Positions 18,079 to 27,814 of a DNA stretch of 64,000 bases are shown in pieces. Source of the stretch: Algoriphagus zhangzhouensis (GTDB lineage: Bacteria; Bacteroidota; Bacteroidia; Cytophagales; Cyclobacteriaceae); assembly GCF_900148515.1 (NCBI RefSeq), contig NZ_FRXN01000004.1, forward strand, positions 62,001-126,000, in the 5' to 3' direction. Each line of letters opens with the position of its first letter. Within the stretch, counting starts at the first letter, position 1. The notes below the pieces were generated by a model. That model had not been told where the DNA came from, searched no databases, and was given only the letters and a program-made list of their open reading frames with translations. The position numbers and the translations under genes are program-made.

Positions 18079-18107
18079 AAAAACAGCTTCGAATCGAAGC
18101 TGTTTTT
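18079..18107 (-). terminator. Terminator of the sprE-PBP1A transcript
   Basis: AAAAACAGCTTCG (18079-18091), a 3-base loop and CGAAGCTGTTTTT (18095-18107) form a 13-bp stem flanked by A/T runs, so either strand could terminate here. It lies 20 bases after the PBP1A stop codon and just before uvrC. Confidence 0.88.
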
Positions 18108-18127
18108 GAATTGGGATTTTAATCTAT

Positions 18128-20431
18128 TTAAAAATCATTTTTCTTGGCATCGTAGTCAAATTCAACAAATCTTTGACTTTCTCTTTCATAAACATCACAG
18201 TCTATTTCGATGCTTAATGGTCTTTCTGGTCTTGGGAAAGGTCCTTTAGTATAGCCGAGTTCTTTGTCGGCATAGACTTTCTCCATGTATTTTACCCAAA
18301 TAGGTCTTGCAGTTCTACCACCTTGTCCTTTGATCCAGCTTCTAAAGTGGATCGCACGGTCATCACCTCCTGTCCATGCACCGGATACAAGGTCTTTACT
18401 CATACCAATATACCATCCATCAGAGGCATTTTGAGTAGTTCCTGTTTTACCACCTAGCTCATTTCCTTCTCGCAATGACCAAGGTACTCCTTGGCTCGTT
18501 CCGGAAGCCTCTTCAAAACCACCTCTAAGCATGTAGGTCATAAGGTAAGCATGCTCTTCACTCATAGCTGGACGTTTTTTAGGGGTGAATTGCTGAATTA
18601 CATTTCCATTTTTGTCTTCAATGCGATCAATATAGAATGGAGTAGTATGTTCGCCTTTGTTTACAAAAGTTCCAAAAGCACCAACCATTTCCAGTACGGA
18701 TACATCATTTACTCCCAAAGCTAAGGAAGGTACTTCTTGAAGGTCACTTGTCACACCCATCCTCCTCGCGGTTTCAACCACGATTTTTGGACTCAGCTTT
18801 TTCATCATATAGGCCGTAACGGAGTTGACGGATTGAGCCATGGCTTTTCTGATGGTCATCTTTTGGTAAGTAAATTTACCGTCCGCATTATCCGGTGACC
18901 AGGCAGGTTGACCTGGGATATAAACTTCCACAGGCTGGTCAACTACTGTATAGCAAGGACTATATCCATTCTCAATAGCTGCAGCATACACGAAAGGCTT
19001 GAAAGTGGATCCCGGTTGACGCTTTCCTTTCATCACGTGATCAAACTTGAAGAATTTGTGATCAATTCCTCCTACCCAAGCCTTAACGTGTCCTGTGTGA
19101 GGATCCATACTTACGAAACCTGTTTGGAGGAATTTCTTATAATACTTCAAAGAGTCCATCGTACTCATCAAGGTATCTATTTCACCTTCCCAGGAGAAAA
19201 TTCTCATTTTCTTTTTCTCATTGAGTTTGATATTAATGGAATCAGTATCGTCTTTATAGCGCAACTTCAATAACCTATAAGCCTCTGTTCTTTTGACGGC
19301 GTTTTCAATGAAATTAGGTATCACGCGATTATCTCCATCCACCCAAGGCTCCCGGGAACCCATTTCCTCGTAAAAAAGCTTCTGGAGAGCAGTCATATGT
19401 TCCTCAACAGCTTCTTCGGCATATCGTTGCATCCTACTATCAATAGTGACATAGATTTTCAAACCGTCACCAAAAAGGTCATAGGAGGATCCGTCAGATT
19501 TGATGTTCTCTTTCGTCCATTTCAGTAGATCTGCCTTGACTACTTCACGGAAATAGGTTGCCAATCCGATATTTTGGTTTTGAACTCTATAATCCAATTC
19601 GATTGGCATTTTGGAAATAGAGTCATATTCAACTTGGCTTAGACTATTGTTTTTTACCATTTGAGATAAGACAGTATTCCTTCTTCTCAGTGAATTATCG
19701 GGATTGTATACGGGACTGTAATAGGTGGGAGCTTTGAACAAACCTACCAATACAGCTGCTTCCTGAACATCAAGTTCATCAGGAGCTTTATTAAAGAAAG
19801 TTCTTGCAGCTGTTTTTATACCATATGCATTAGATCCAAATTCTGAAGTATTCAGATACATGGTGAGGATCTCTTGCTTGGTATATGCTTTTTCAAGCTG
19901 AGAAGCTACGATCCATTCTTTGGTCTTGATAATCAACATTCTCAAACCAGGAATAGAACTCAAGAAGCCTTGATTGGCATCGGTTCTAGTTTTGAACAAG
20001 TTCTTCGCAGTTTGCTGAGAAAGAGTGGACCCACCACCAGCATCTTGACCTAGGATTAGGGATTTGAAAAATACCCTTGCCATTGCTCTAACATCAATAC
20101 CTGAATGGTCCTCAAATCTGACATCTTCAGTCGCGACTAAAGCATTGATCAGATTTGGAGATAGTTCATTATAACTAACTGGGCTTCTATTTTCTCTGGC
20201 GTAGGTACCCAAAAGGAATCCATCAATGGAATATAGTTCTGATGCTACTTCACTGTCTGGGTTTTCAAGTGTTTTGAAATCTGGTAGTGCTCCGAAAAGC
20301 CCTAAGAAATCAACGCTCACCATCCATACAAAGATGATAAATCCAAAGAAGCCAGCTGCAAAGGCAATCCAGAGAAATTTGATAGTTTTCTTTGCCCAAT
20401 TGGATGACTCTGGTTTCGTGTTTTTACTCAT
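18128..20431 (-). CDS. Class A penicillin-binding protein (PBP1A-like)
   Basis: A 767-residue bifunctional cell-wall synthase. One transmembrane helix lies at about 15-40. A GT51 glycosyltransferase domain follows, with EDVRFEDHSGIDVRAMARV and GGSTLSQQTAKNLF. The transpeptidase domain carries STFK (catalytic Ser near 475, in RQPGSTFKPF), SVNS and KTGT (near 660, in GGKTGTTQNASDGWYIG). It polymerises glycan strands and cross-links peptides in the periplasm. It follows sprE by 3 bases, so cell-wall synthesis and a T9SS-associated lipoprotein share a transcript. Confidence 0.94.
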   Translation of the reverse strand: MSKNTKPESSNWAKKTIKFLWIAFAAGFFGFIIFVWMVSVDFLGLFGALPDFKTLENPDSEVASELYSIDGFLLGTYARENRSPVSYNELSPNLINALVATEDVRFEDHSGIDVRAMARVFFKSLILGQDAGGGSTLSQQTAKNLFKTRTDANQGFLSSIPGLRMLIIKTKEWIVASQLEKAYTKQEILTMYLNTSEFGSNAYGIKTAARTFFNKAPDELDVQEAAVLVGLFKAPTYYSPVYNPDNSLRRRNTVLSQMVKNNSLSQVEYDSISKMPIELDYRVQNQNIGLATYFREVVKADLLKWTKENIKSDGSSYDLFGDGLKIYVTIDSRMQRYAEEAVEEHMTALQKLFYEEMGSREPWVDGDNRVIPNFIENAVKRTEAYRLLKLRYKDDTDSINIKLNEKKKMRIFSWEGEIDTLMSTMDSLKYYKKFLQTGFVSMDPHTGHVKAWVGGIDHKFFKFDHVMKGKRQPGSTFKPFVYAAAIENGYSPCYTVVDQPVEVYIPGQPAWSPDNADGKFTYQKMTIRKAMAQSVNSVTAYMMKKLSPKIVVETARRMGVTSDLQEVPSLALGVNDVSVLEMVGAFGTFVNKGEHTTPFYIDRIEDKNGNVIQQFTPKKRPAMSEEHAYLMTYMLRGGFEEASGTSQGVPWSLREGNELGGKTGTTQNASDGWYIGMSKDLVSGAWTGGDDRAIHFRSWIKGQGGRTARPIWVKYMEKVYADKELGYTKGPFPRPERPLSIEIDCDVYERESQRFVEFDYDAKKNDF

Positions 20432-20434
20432 GTT

Positions 20435-23053
20435 TTATCTATAATTTGCCCTGAAGAAGGCAAGGTACTCTTCAATATTTTTGGACTTGTTGAGGATTTG
20501 AAAATTCTCCAGTGTGATAAAGAAAGCTTTTTCTTTCACTTCCTCACTCAAACTGCTTGATTCGAAATCCTCCATGAATTTCTTGTAATATTCCTTTGCT
20601 TTTTCAGCATTTGAGAATGGGCTGATGATATAAATCGCGTTTTCTTGATTCATATTCATATTGCCCGTTCTTAATCTGGCATTTGAGAAATTTCTAGCAT
20701 GGAAAGTATCCAAATCACCTACTAATCCATCTGCATTTTTTGATTCCTCCAAACTCATCGCCAGAACCATGATATGTGTTTGGCCATTGTCGAGTTTGTA
20801 AGGTGAATCAATTGGGTTGTTTGCTATTGAAACAGAATCACTTACATTTTGATTCAAATTTGCAGAATCCAATTCAGAAGCCTGATTTGGATCTAATGCT
20901 GCCAATTCCTCTTGTGACAACAATGGTTTTAGCATATTCCTTGCCAATTCTACCAATTGCTCATCTTTTGAATTTTCAATAAAGGATTCGAGTCTATTTC
21001 TAAATCTTTCCCGGCTTTCAATTTTTCCAGAAACCATGATGTCCAAAATCAAAAGCCTTTCGGTATTTCGAGTCAGTGGGTATTCTTCCAGTGTTTTTTG
21101 AATGATTTGACGACTTCCCTTATAATTCCCTAGATAGTAGAGATCGTAAGCTTGTTCGTAATTTTTGGAAGATTCTATATATGCAAGATTTCCAGAAGCC
21201 GCCTCAGGATTATTGACAGAATAGGTGTATTGTGACTCCGGATATTCGCGATTCAGTCTAGTAATGTATTGTTGGAAATTACCTCCCAGATCCTTTTGGC
21301 CTAAATAAAGCAAATAATAAGCTTCAGGCTTACGTGTGCTTTCTGGATAATTCCTCACCAAACTTTCTAAGTTGTCAATGCTTAACTCAGTTTCGTCTAA
21401 TTCAAAATAAAGTAGTTTGCCCAATTCAAAATAGGACTCCTCCAATTCTTCATTTAGAGTTGCTTTCTGCTCAGGTGATTCAGGTATTTGGCCGAGTAAT
21501 GTTTCTACATCGGGTAATTGGTTGAGAGGATTGTTTTCTTCGGTTGCAGTGGAGTCAGTAACTTCTTCTTCTGTAGGAGGTAGGGAGCTACTTATACTTG
21601 AGGAACTTCTTCTCCAGTTATCTGCGAGAGGTCTATTTCCCCAAGTTCTGTAGAAATCTATTGTTCCTTGCTGCATGGCAACAGCATTGTCAAAGTAAAA
21701 ATTCGAGCCAGTTCCTCTATCTGCAAAAGCCAATAAGTTGTCAAAAATTCCGGTGCTTTTAGGTTTCTCTTTTGCCTTCGCTTCAGCTAGCAATCTTTCC
21801 TCTTCTTTTTTTATGAAATCTGTAGCAATGGCGACCTGTTCATCTTTGGAAAGTCCACTTAATATCAAAAGACTGTCATTTTCTTGGATTCGCTCTACGT
21901 GAAACACGTAGCTGTCCAAAGTCTCTTTTTGCTGAGCGATTTGGATAGCAATTGGGTCTGTTTCCTTAATAAAGGTCAAAGCACTGTCCAAATAATACTT
22001 GGTGGCTCGGTAGTCTTTGAACTTTTCATAGTTCAAATCCGCCAACTTTTGGTAGATATATCCTTTGAGTCGAGGGTTACTTCCCGGTTCTTTTGCAGCT
22101 TGGTGCAATAGGTCTACGGTTAAATCTATATCTCCCTGCTTTTCTTCAAAAAGAGCCCTTTCATAAATGACAACATCTTTTAGATCCTTGTTTTTTGGAT
22201 CGTCATAGAGTGATTCATAATAATTACGAACTTTTCTAAGATCTTTTGAAGCATTGAGTTCTGCTACCTGCTGCGCATAAAGTTGAGCAAAAAAACTCCT
22301 TTCATATGGAGGGTTTCCTTCTTGTGCCTTGTTATAATAATCATAGGCAAGTGCATCCAATCCTTCTCGTTGATAGCGCTGGGCTAAAATGAAATTGATA
22401 CGGGATTCCTCTTTTTTGTCCTGCGCATATTCGGTAGCCTTATCCAAAGCACCAATTACTCCATTGCGATCACTCCTTTTTTCATAATAATAGGCAAGGG
22501 TCCGATAGAGATCATACCTATTTTGATCATTGATATTAGACTCTTTCGATAGATAGTCAATGGTGAAGTTTGCATCTTCAAATTCTCCTAAGTCTACATA
22601 AAGTCTTAATAAATTAACCAGAGTTTGATGCCTTAGATCATCATCCTTGCTGGTCACATTGACATATTTGAAAGCATTTTGTGCATCATCTGATTGAGAT
22701 TGCAGATAGTCAATTTTCCCAATCAAATAATAACTGTCGTCTACCCACTTGGAGATTCTATGCCAATCAATTGCTTTGGAGGAAAGCTCTCGAGCGGATT
22801 CCAATTTTTCTTTTGAACCTTGGATTACCGAGGAATCATATGGTATAAAAACAGGTAAAATCTGTGTGTAGTCCTCTTTGTAATTAGCCTGATTTTCTGC
22901 TTCCACCTCTTTGATTTTGACATCAGCCAGGTAATAGGCATTATAATGAGATGTCAGATTGTGAAAAGCACGATTTGTAAAGGTATTTCGCTCGGAAGAG
23001 CATGCCGCTATTCCAAGGCCAATTGCCAATAACCAAACTAATCGCTTATTCAT
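20435..23053 (-). CDS. sprE: SprE/PorW-type TPR lipoprotein of the type IX secretion system
   Basis: An 872-residue lipoprotein (lipobox IAACS near residue 18) that opens with RNTFTNRAFHNLTSHYNAYY and is built from many tetratricopeptide-like helical repeats over about 50-700. Length, lipobox, opening motif and repeats match SprE of Flavobacterium and PorW of Porphyromonas, required for T9SS secretion and gliding. A Ser/Thr- and Glu-rich low-complexity stretch near 485-520 separates two repeat blocks. Together with gldKLMN and PorP at 10.6-16.2 kb it puts most of the T9SS core within 13 kb. Confidence 0.85.
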   Translation of the reverse strand: MNKRLVWLLAIGLGIAACSSERNTFTNRAFHNLTSHYNAYYLADVKIKEVEAENQANYKEDYTQILPVFIPYDSSVIQGSKEKLESARELSSKAIDWHRISKWVDDSYYLIGKIDYLQSQSDDAQNAFKYVNVTSKDDDLRHQTLVNLLRLYVDLGEFEDANFTIDYLSKESNINDQNRYDLYRTLAYYYEKRSDRNGVIGALDKATEYAQDKKEESRINFILAQRYQREGLDALAYDYYNKAQEGNPPYERSFFAQLYAQQVAELNASKDLRKVRNYYESLYDDPKNKDLKDVVIYERALFEEKQGDIDLTVDLLHQAAKEPGSNPRLKGYIYQKLADLNYEKFKDYRATKYYLDSALTFIKETDPIAIQIAQQKETLDSYVFHVERIQENDSLLILSGLSKDEQVAIATDFIKKEEERLLAEAKAKEKPKSTGIFDNLLAFADRGTGSNFYFDNAVAMQQGTIDFYRTWGNRPLADNWRRSSSSISSSLPPTEEEVTDSTATEENNPLNQLPDVETLLGQIPESPEQKATLNEELEESYFELGKLLYFELDETELSIDNLESLVRNYPESTRKPEAYYLLYLGQKDLGGNFQQYITRLNREYPESQYTYSVNNPEAASGNLAYIESSKNYEQAYDLYYLGNYKGSRQIIQKTLEEYPLTRNTERLLILDIMVSGKIESRERFRNRLESFIENSKDEQLVELARNMLKPLLSQEELAALDPNQASELDSANLNQNVSDSVSIANNPIDSPYKLDNGQTHIMVLAMSLEESKNADGLVGDLDTFHARNFSNARLRTGNMNMNQENAIYIISPFSNAEKAKEYYKKFMEDFESSSLSEEVKEKAFFITLENFQILNKSKNIEEYLAFFRANYR

Positions 23054-23215
23054 ATCTGCAGATTATTTTAAAAGTACCAAATTAGGCTTTTTAGTGGATT
23101 TAGAGAACGAAGTATGATCTAGATTCATTATGCGGATTTTGCCTTAGACCTAAAAATGTAAAATTTATTTACCTTGTTTATCAATAAAAACTCCCAAAAT
23201 ACCCTTGGTTCTAAT

Positions 23216-24619
23216 ATGAAAAGCTTTTATAAATTCTTCCTTTCCCTATTTCTGATTTTTATTTCAACTTTTTCATTTGGCCAGACCAAGAAGCCTAATA
23301 TCATCTATATCATGGCGGATGATTTAGGGATTGGGGATTTAGGAGTGTATGGGCAGGAAAAAATCAAGACTCCCAATCTAGATCAGTTTGCAAAAGAAGG
23401 GATGGTTTTTACTGATTTTTATGCTGGGAGTACCGTATGTGCACCTTCTAGGGCGACCATAATGACGGGACAGCATACTGGACATACTTTGTTGAGAGGA
23501 AACAGCAATGTGCCTATTGATCTTGATCAGAAAATTTTACCAGAATACCTCAAAGATGCAGGCTATACCACGGCAATGTTTGGGAAATGGGGATTAGGTC
23601 TTGCCAACACAGTCGGTAGTCCAGAGAAAAGAGGTTGGGATGAGTTCGCCGGTTTTCTTTTGCAGAGGGATGCCCATTATCAGTTTCCGGATTCCATTGA
23701 TATGATTAGTGATGGAGTGATGACGAAACAGCCTTTTCCTAATGATTTGTTTGCAAATGATTATTTCTTGGAGAGGTCCGAAGAATTTATTCGTTCTCAA
23801 AGTGGAAAAAAGCCCTTTTTCTTGTATTTGTCTTATACCATTCCTCATGCTGAGTTGGTCTTGTCCAAAGAGTCGCTTAAGCAATACTTAGATCAGGATG
23901 GAAAAAGTGTATTTCCTGATGAAAACGCTTGGCCAGACGGTCAGCATTATGGTCCACAAGAATTTCCAAAAGCGGCCTATGCAGCGATGGTTTCTCACTT
24001 AGATCATCAAATTGGCCAATTGATGGCTACTTTGAAGGAAAAAGGCTTGGAGGAAAATACCCTGGTGATCTTTACATCTGACAATGGGACGCATACCGAA
24101 GGAGGCAGGACTGATGCTGATATCGATTTTTTCAAAAGCAGCGCCCAGTTTAGAGGTAAAAAGAGGGACTTATATGAAGGTGGGGTTCATATGCCATTTT
24201 TAGCTAGGTGGGTAGGTACTGTCAAGCCGGGATCTGTCTCTCACTTTAAAGGAGCTTTTTATGATTTGCTTCCCACTTTTGCGCAATTAGCAGGAGAAAA
24301 ACTGGAAGGGGAGATAGATGGAATTTCATTTGTTTCAGCATTGACTGGAAAGGGTGATCAGGAGGAACATCCTTATTTATATTGGGAGTTTCATGAGCAG
24401 GGAGGAAAGCAAGCAATTCTGGTAGGAAATTGGAAAGTAATTCGAATTGAAGTTGGAAAAAATCCACAAGGAACCGTGGAATTATATGACTTGAGTAAAG
24501 ATCCGTCTGAATCCAATGATGTGGCTTCTCAATTTCCTGAGAAAACAGCTGAACTGACTGCAATATTGGACGGTGTGAGAACGGAGAATCCTCACTTCAA
24601 TTTTGGAAGGAAGAATTAA
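23216..24619 (+). CDS. Sulfatase (S1 family, Cys-type), exported
   Basis: I start the protein at ATG 23216, where a signal peptide begins (MKSFYKFFLSLFLIF, cleavage near FGQ); an upstream in-frame Met at 23174 adds 14 non-signal residues. The 467-residue enzyme has IIYIMADDLGIGDLG (metal-binding Asp pair near 34), VCAPSRATIMTGQHTG with Cys75 as the residue converted to formylglycine, FGKWGLG, and ITFTSDNGTHTEGG-like metal residues in VIFTSDNGTHTEGG. It removes sulfate esters from a polymer or small molecule; the substrate is unknown. Its stop lies only 17 bases before the ATP synthase operon, which is unusual. Confidence 0.92.
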   Translation: MKSFYKFFLSLFLIFISTFSFGQTKKPNIIYIMADDLGIGDLGVYGQEKIKTPNLDQFAKEGMVFTDFYAGSTVCAPSRATIMTGQHTGHTLLRGNSNVPIDLDQKILPEYLKDAGYTTAMFGKWGLGLANTVGSPEKRGWDEFAGFLLQRDAHYQFPDSIDMISDGVMTKQPFPNDLFANDYFLERSEEFIRSQSGKKPFFLYLSYTIPHAELVLSKESLKQYLDQDGKSVFPDENAWPDGQHYGPQEFPKAAYAAMVSHLDHQIGQLMATLKEKGLEENTLVIFTSDNGTHTEGGRTDADIDFFKSSAQFRGKKRDLYEGGVHMPFLARWVGTVKPGSVSHFKGAFYDLLPTFAQLAGEKLEGEIDGISFVSALTGKGDQEEHPYLYWEFHEQGGKQAILVGNWKVIRIEVGKNPQGTVELYDLSKDPSESNDVASQFPEKTAELTAILDGVRTENPHFNFGRKN

Positions 24620-24636
24620 GAATAGGGTATTTAAAG

Positions 24637-24867
24637 ATGGAGAAGAAAGAGGATAAACCAACTAAGAAAAAAGAGCTTCCTGTTTGGGCCAAATACATGG
24701 GGTTATCATTCCAGTTATTTGGAGTGATCGGTTTTGGGACTTGGTTTGGCTGGTGGATTCAACAAAAAAGTGAAATGAAATTTCCCCTTTGGATCTTAGT
24801 TTTTTCCTTTTTATCCATAATTCTTGCCTTTTATCAACTCTGGGTCTCCATGAAGCAGGATAGATAA
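24637..24867 (+). CDS. AtpZ/AtpI-family small membrane protein
   Basis: A 76-residue protein with a charged N-terminus (MEKKEDKPTKKKELPVWAKY) and two transmembrane helices, the first with GVIGFGTWFGWWI. This is the AtpZ (F0F1-ATPase gene 1 type) pattern, found at the head of ATP synthase operons and thought to help magnesium supply or complex assembly. It is the first of two small membrane genes before atpB. The gap to the upstream sulfatase is 17 bases. Confidence 0.8.
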   Translation: MEKKEDKPTKKKELPVWAKYMGLSFQLFGVIGFGTWFGWWIQQKSEMKFPLWILVFSFLSIILAFYQLWVSMKQDR

Positions 24868-24904
24868 AATTTAAAAGTTCTACTTTTGCAAGAAAAATAG
24901 AACA

Positions 24905-25288
24905 ATGGCTCTAGCTAAAAACACCTATGTAAAATTCTTCCTTTTGTCAGCAGTTTTAGCTGGATTGGTTCTGCTTTTTCAACAAGTTCTTCCCCAAATC
25001 GTCCATTCTCAGATCTGGGAAATTTATTTTTTTCTCTTAATTATGTTTTTTTTGATCCATGTCTTGACTGGATTTCTGCTGAAAGCCAGTTCTGAAAATT
25101 TCTTCCAAATCTCACTATTAGCGATGATTTTGAGATTAATAAGCTCATTTGTGTTTGTTGGAATAGAAGTTTGGGCTGGAATGGAAAATATTCTTTTGTT
25201 TATTTCGGATTTCTTTGTGCTTTTTTTGTTCTACCTGATTTTTGATATATACACCTTTATAACTAACTTGCGCCCGATTTCGAAGTAG
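24905..25288 (+). CDS. Four-helix membrane protein at the ATP synthase operon (AtpI-like)
   Basis: A 127-residue protein with four hydrophobic segments and almost no soluble part. I do not recognise a family motif. The position between the AtpZ-type gene and atpB, and the AtpI-like four-helix layout, suggest an F0 assembly factor such as the AtpI that helps build the c-ring. That is inference from context. It ends 19 bases before the atpB start. Confidence 0.6.
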   Translation: MALAKNTYVKFFLLSAVLAGLVLLFQQVLPQIVHSQIWEIYFFLLIMFFLIHVLTGFLLKASSENFFQISLLAMILRLISSFVFVGIEVWAGMENILLFISDFFVLFLFYLIFDIYTFITNLRPISK

Positions 25289-25307
25289 CCCTCAAAAAAA
25301 CGAGTTG

Positions 25308-26351
25308 ATGACGCGCAAATTTCTGGCCCTAAGTCTTTTAATTTCAGCACTTTTGCTGAGTGTTTCTAGCGCGGTATTCGCGTCTAGTTCTGAGACGGAA
25401 GAAAGTAATGAAAGTCCAACGGAATTTATCATGCACCACGTGAAAGATTCCCATGAATGGCATTTTTTTAACATTGGACATACTCATGTCACTCTTCCTT
25501 TGCCGGTGATAACCTACGCGGCAGACAGAGGATTGGAGTTTTACATGTCTTCTGATTTCCAAAATCATGATACTCATCTTTTCGGAGAGGAAAATGCTCA
25601 CAATGGTATCTATATCGATAGCCATGAGCATTTGGGTAGAGTAGACGGAGGTTCTATTATGGATTTTTCCATTACCAAAAACGTAGCAATGATGTTCTTG
25701 GTGATCGGATTGGTTCTTTGGATCACTCTTTCAGCAGCAAGACACTATAAGAAAAATGGTGCTGTTTCACCAAAAGGTGCAGCTTCTATCGTGGAGCCAA
25801 TTGTGATTTTCGTTCGTGATGAAATCGCAGAGAAAGCGATCGGTCCAAAATACAAGAAGTTTGTTCCTTACTTGTTGACTTTGTTCTTCTTTATCTGGAT
25901 TGGTAACCTTTTAGGCTTGATGCCGGGTGCTGCCAACTTGACTGGAAACATTGCTGTTACTTTTACCTTGGCGATTTTGACCTTTATCTTGGTTAATATC
26001 AACGGGAATAAGGATTACTGGAAGCACGTTTTTGCAACTCCTGGAGTTCCTGCACCACTTCTTCCAATTATCGTAGTAGTAGAATTTATTGGTCTGTTTA
26101 CCAAGCCTTTCGCATTGATGGTTCGTTTGTTCGTAGCTATCACAGCAGGACACATTGTAATCTTGGCTTTCATAGCTTTGGTTTTCATTTTCGAGTCCTA
26201 TGCTATTGGTGTGGTAAGTACCTTGATGGTGACCTTTATCAATATGATCGAATTACTTGTAGCGACTATTCAGGCTTATGTATTTACCCTTTTTACAGCA
26301 ATGTATATTGGGGGTGCAGTAGCTGAGCACGCACATGACGATCATCATTAA
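25308..26351 (+). CDS. atpB: ATP synthase F0 subunit a
   Basis: I use the ATG at 25308; a TTG three bases earlier would add one residue. The product (347 residues) has a cleavable signal peptide (SSAVFASS), as Bacteroidota a-subunits do, a His-rich segment, and five or six transmembrane helices. The essential arginine lies in the helix PFALMVRLFVAITAGH (about residue 273), and FTLFTAMYIGGA is near the C-terminus. It forms the proton half-channels against the c-ring. Confidence 0.95.
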   Translation: MTRKFLALSLLISALLLSVSSAVFASSSETEESNESPTEFIMHHVKDSHEWHFFNIGHTHVTLPLPVITYAADRGLEFYMSSDFQNHDTHLFGEENAHNGIYIDSHEHLGRVDGGSIMDFSITKNVAMMFLVIGLVLWITLSAARHYKKNGAVSPKGAASIVEPIVIFVRDEIAEKAIGPKYKKFVPYLLTLFFFIWIGNLLGLMPGAANLTGNIAVTFTLAILTFILVNINGNKDYWKHVFATPGVPAPLLPIIVVVEFIGLFTKPFALMVRLFVAITAGHIVILAFIALVFIFESYAIGVVSTLMVTFINMIELLVATIQAYVFTLFTAMYIGGAVAEHAHDDHH

Positions 26352-26651
<300 letters not shown>

Positions 26652-26664
26652 GAACACAGAGAAT

Positions 26665-26689
26665 AGGGATTGGCGTTAGGCCAATCCCT
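26665..26689 (+). promoter_or_regulatory. Intercistronic hairpin after atpE
   Basis: AGGGATTGGC (26665-26674) and GCCAATCCCT (26680-26689) form a perfect 10-bp stem with a 5-base loop in the 74 bases between atpE and atpF. Only a short T-rich stretch follows, so it is more likely an attenuator or 3-prime protector of the atpE message than a full stop. Confidence 0.7.
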
Positions 26690-26725
26690 TCTTATTGAAC
26701 AAAACCGAAATTATAAACAATCATC

Positions 26726-27220
26726 ATGGATCTTATTTCACCTAGTTCTGGCCTGATTTTCTGGCAATTGTTCGGCTTCTTGGCCCTACTATTTATCTTG
26801 ATCAAATTTGCTTGGAAGCCAATGTTGGCAGCTCTTGAAGAGCGTGAAAGCACTATTGACAATGCCTTGAAAGCTGCTGAGCAAGCAAGAAATGAAATGG
26901 CAAACTTGAAAGCTGAGAACGAGAAGTTGTTGGCTGAAGCAAGATTGGAAAGAGATACTATCTTGAAGAAAGCTCACGATGCTTCTGCGAAAATGATCGA
27001 AGAAGCTAAGGAAGAAGCCAATAAGCAAGGTGCTCAAATGATCGAAAACGCGAAAGCGGTAATCGAAACAGAGAAAAAGGCTGCTTTGGCTGAAGTGAAA
27101 ACTCAAGTAGCTACCTTGACTCTTGAAGTAACAGAGAAATTGTTAAGAAAGAACTTGTCTGACGAGAAGGCTCAAAAAGACCTTGTTGACGGATTTGTGA
27201 ATGAATTGAAGCTTAATTAA
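26726..27220 (+). CDS. atpF: ATP synthase F0 subunit b
   Basis: A 164-residue protein with one N-terminal transmembrane helix (LIFWQLFGFLALLFILIKFA, about 10-29) and a long charged coiled coil over 40-140 rich in Ala, Glu and Lys. It forms the peripheral stalk that holds F1 against the rotor torque. It is the third F0 gene and lies 9 bases before atpH. Confidence 0.96.
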   Translation: MDLISPSSGLIFWQLFGFLALLFILIKFAWKPMLAALEERESTIDNALKAAEQARNEMANLKAENEKLLAEARLERDTILKKAHDASAKMIEEAKEEANKQGAQMIENAKAVIETEKKAALAEVKTQVATLTLEVTEKLLRKNLSDEKAQKDLVDGFVNELKLN

Positions 27221-27229
27221 TTCCACCTC

Positions 27230-27787
27230 ATGTCAAACTACAGAGTAGCATCCCGCTATGCCAAGTCCATTTTGGAACTTGCTCTAGAAAAAGGCAAGCT
27301 GGAGGAAGTACATGCGGATTTTCAAAAAATGACTGCTATCGCAGCGTCTAATAGAGAGTTTTCTTTACTCTTGAAAAACCCTGTGATTCATTCTGATAAA
27401 AAATTAAAAGTCTTGAAGGCTTTATTTCCAGAAGCTCAGGCAATGACCCAGACTTTCTTTGAAATCGTTTCAAGAAAGAACAGAGAGTCTATATTGCTTG
27501 ATGTGGCCAAGGAATTTGAAGTACAATACAATCTTCAAAAGTCTATTCAGGTAGCTGAATTGACTACTACTTTCGCAATTGATGATAAATTGAGAAAAGA
27601 GTTTGAAGCAATTGTAAAGGAAATATCAGGAAAAGAAACTGTTCAGTTGGTGGAAAAAATAAACCCAGCATTGATCGGTGGATATATTCTGAAAGTTAAT
27701 GACCGTCAATTGGATGAGTCACTAAGCAGCAAACTGAGAGAATTGAAAAATCAGTTTAGTCAAAATCACTACGAAAGTAAAATCTAA
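27230..27787 (+). CDS. atpH: ATP synthase F1 subunit delta
   Basis: A 185-residue OSCP/delta subunit: an N-terminal helical domain (YRVASRYAKSILELALEKG) and a C-terminal domain with PALIGGYILKVNDRQLDESLSSKL. It joins the b stalk to the top of the alpha subunits. Length is normal, and its place between atpF and atpA is canonical. Confidence 0.95.
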   Translation: MSNYRVASRYAKSILELALEKGKLEEVHADFQKMTAIAASNREFSLLLKNPVIHSDKKLKVLKALFPEAQAMTQTFFEIVSRKNRESILLDVAKEFEVQYNLQKSIQVAELTTTFAIDDKLRKEFEAIVKEISGKETVQLVEKINPALIGGYILKVNDRQLDESLSSKLRELKNQFSQNHYESKI

Positions 27788-27814
27788 TCTTAAAAGCATT
27801 AATCAATCTATATC

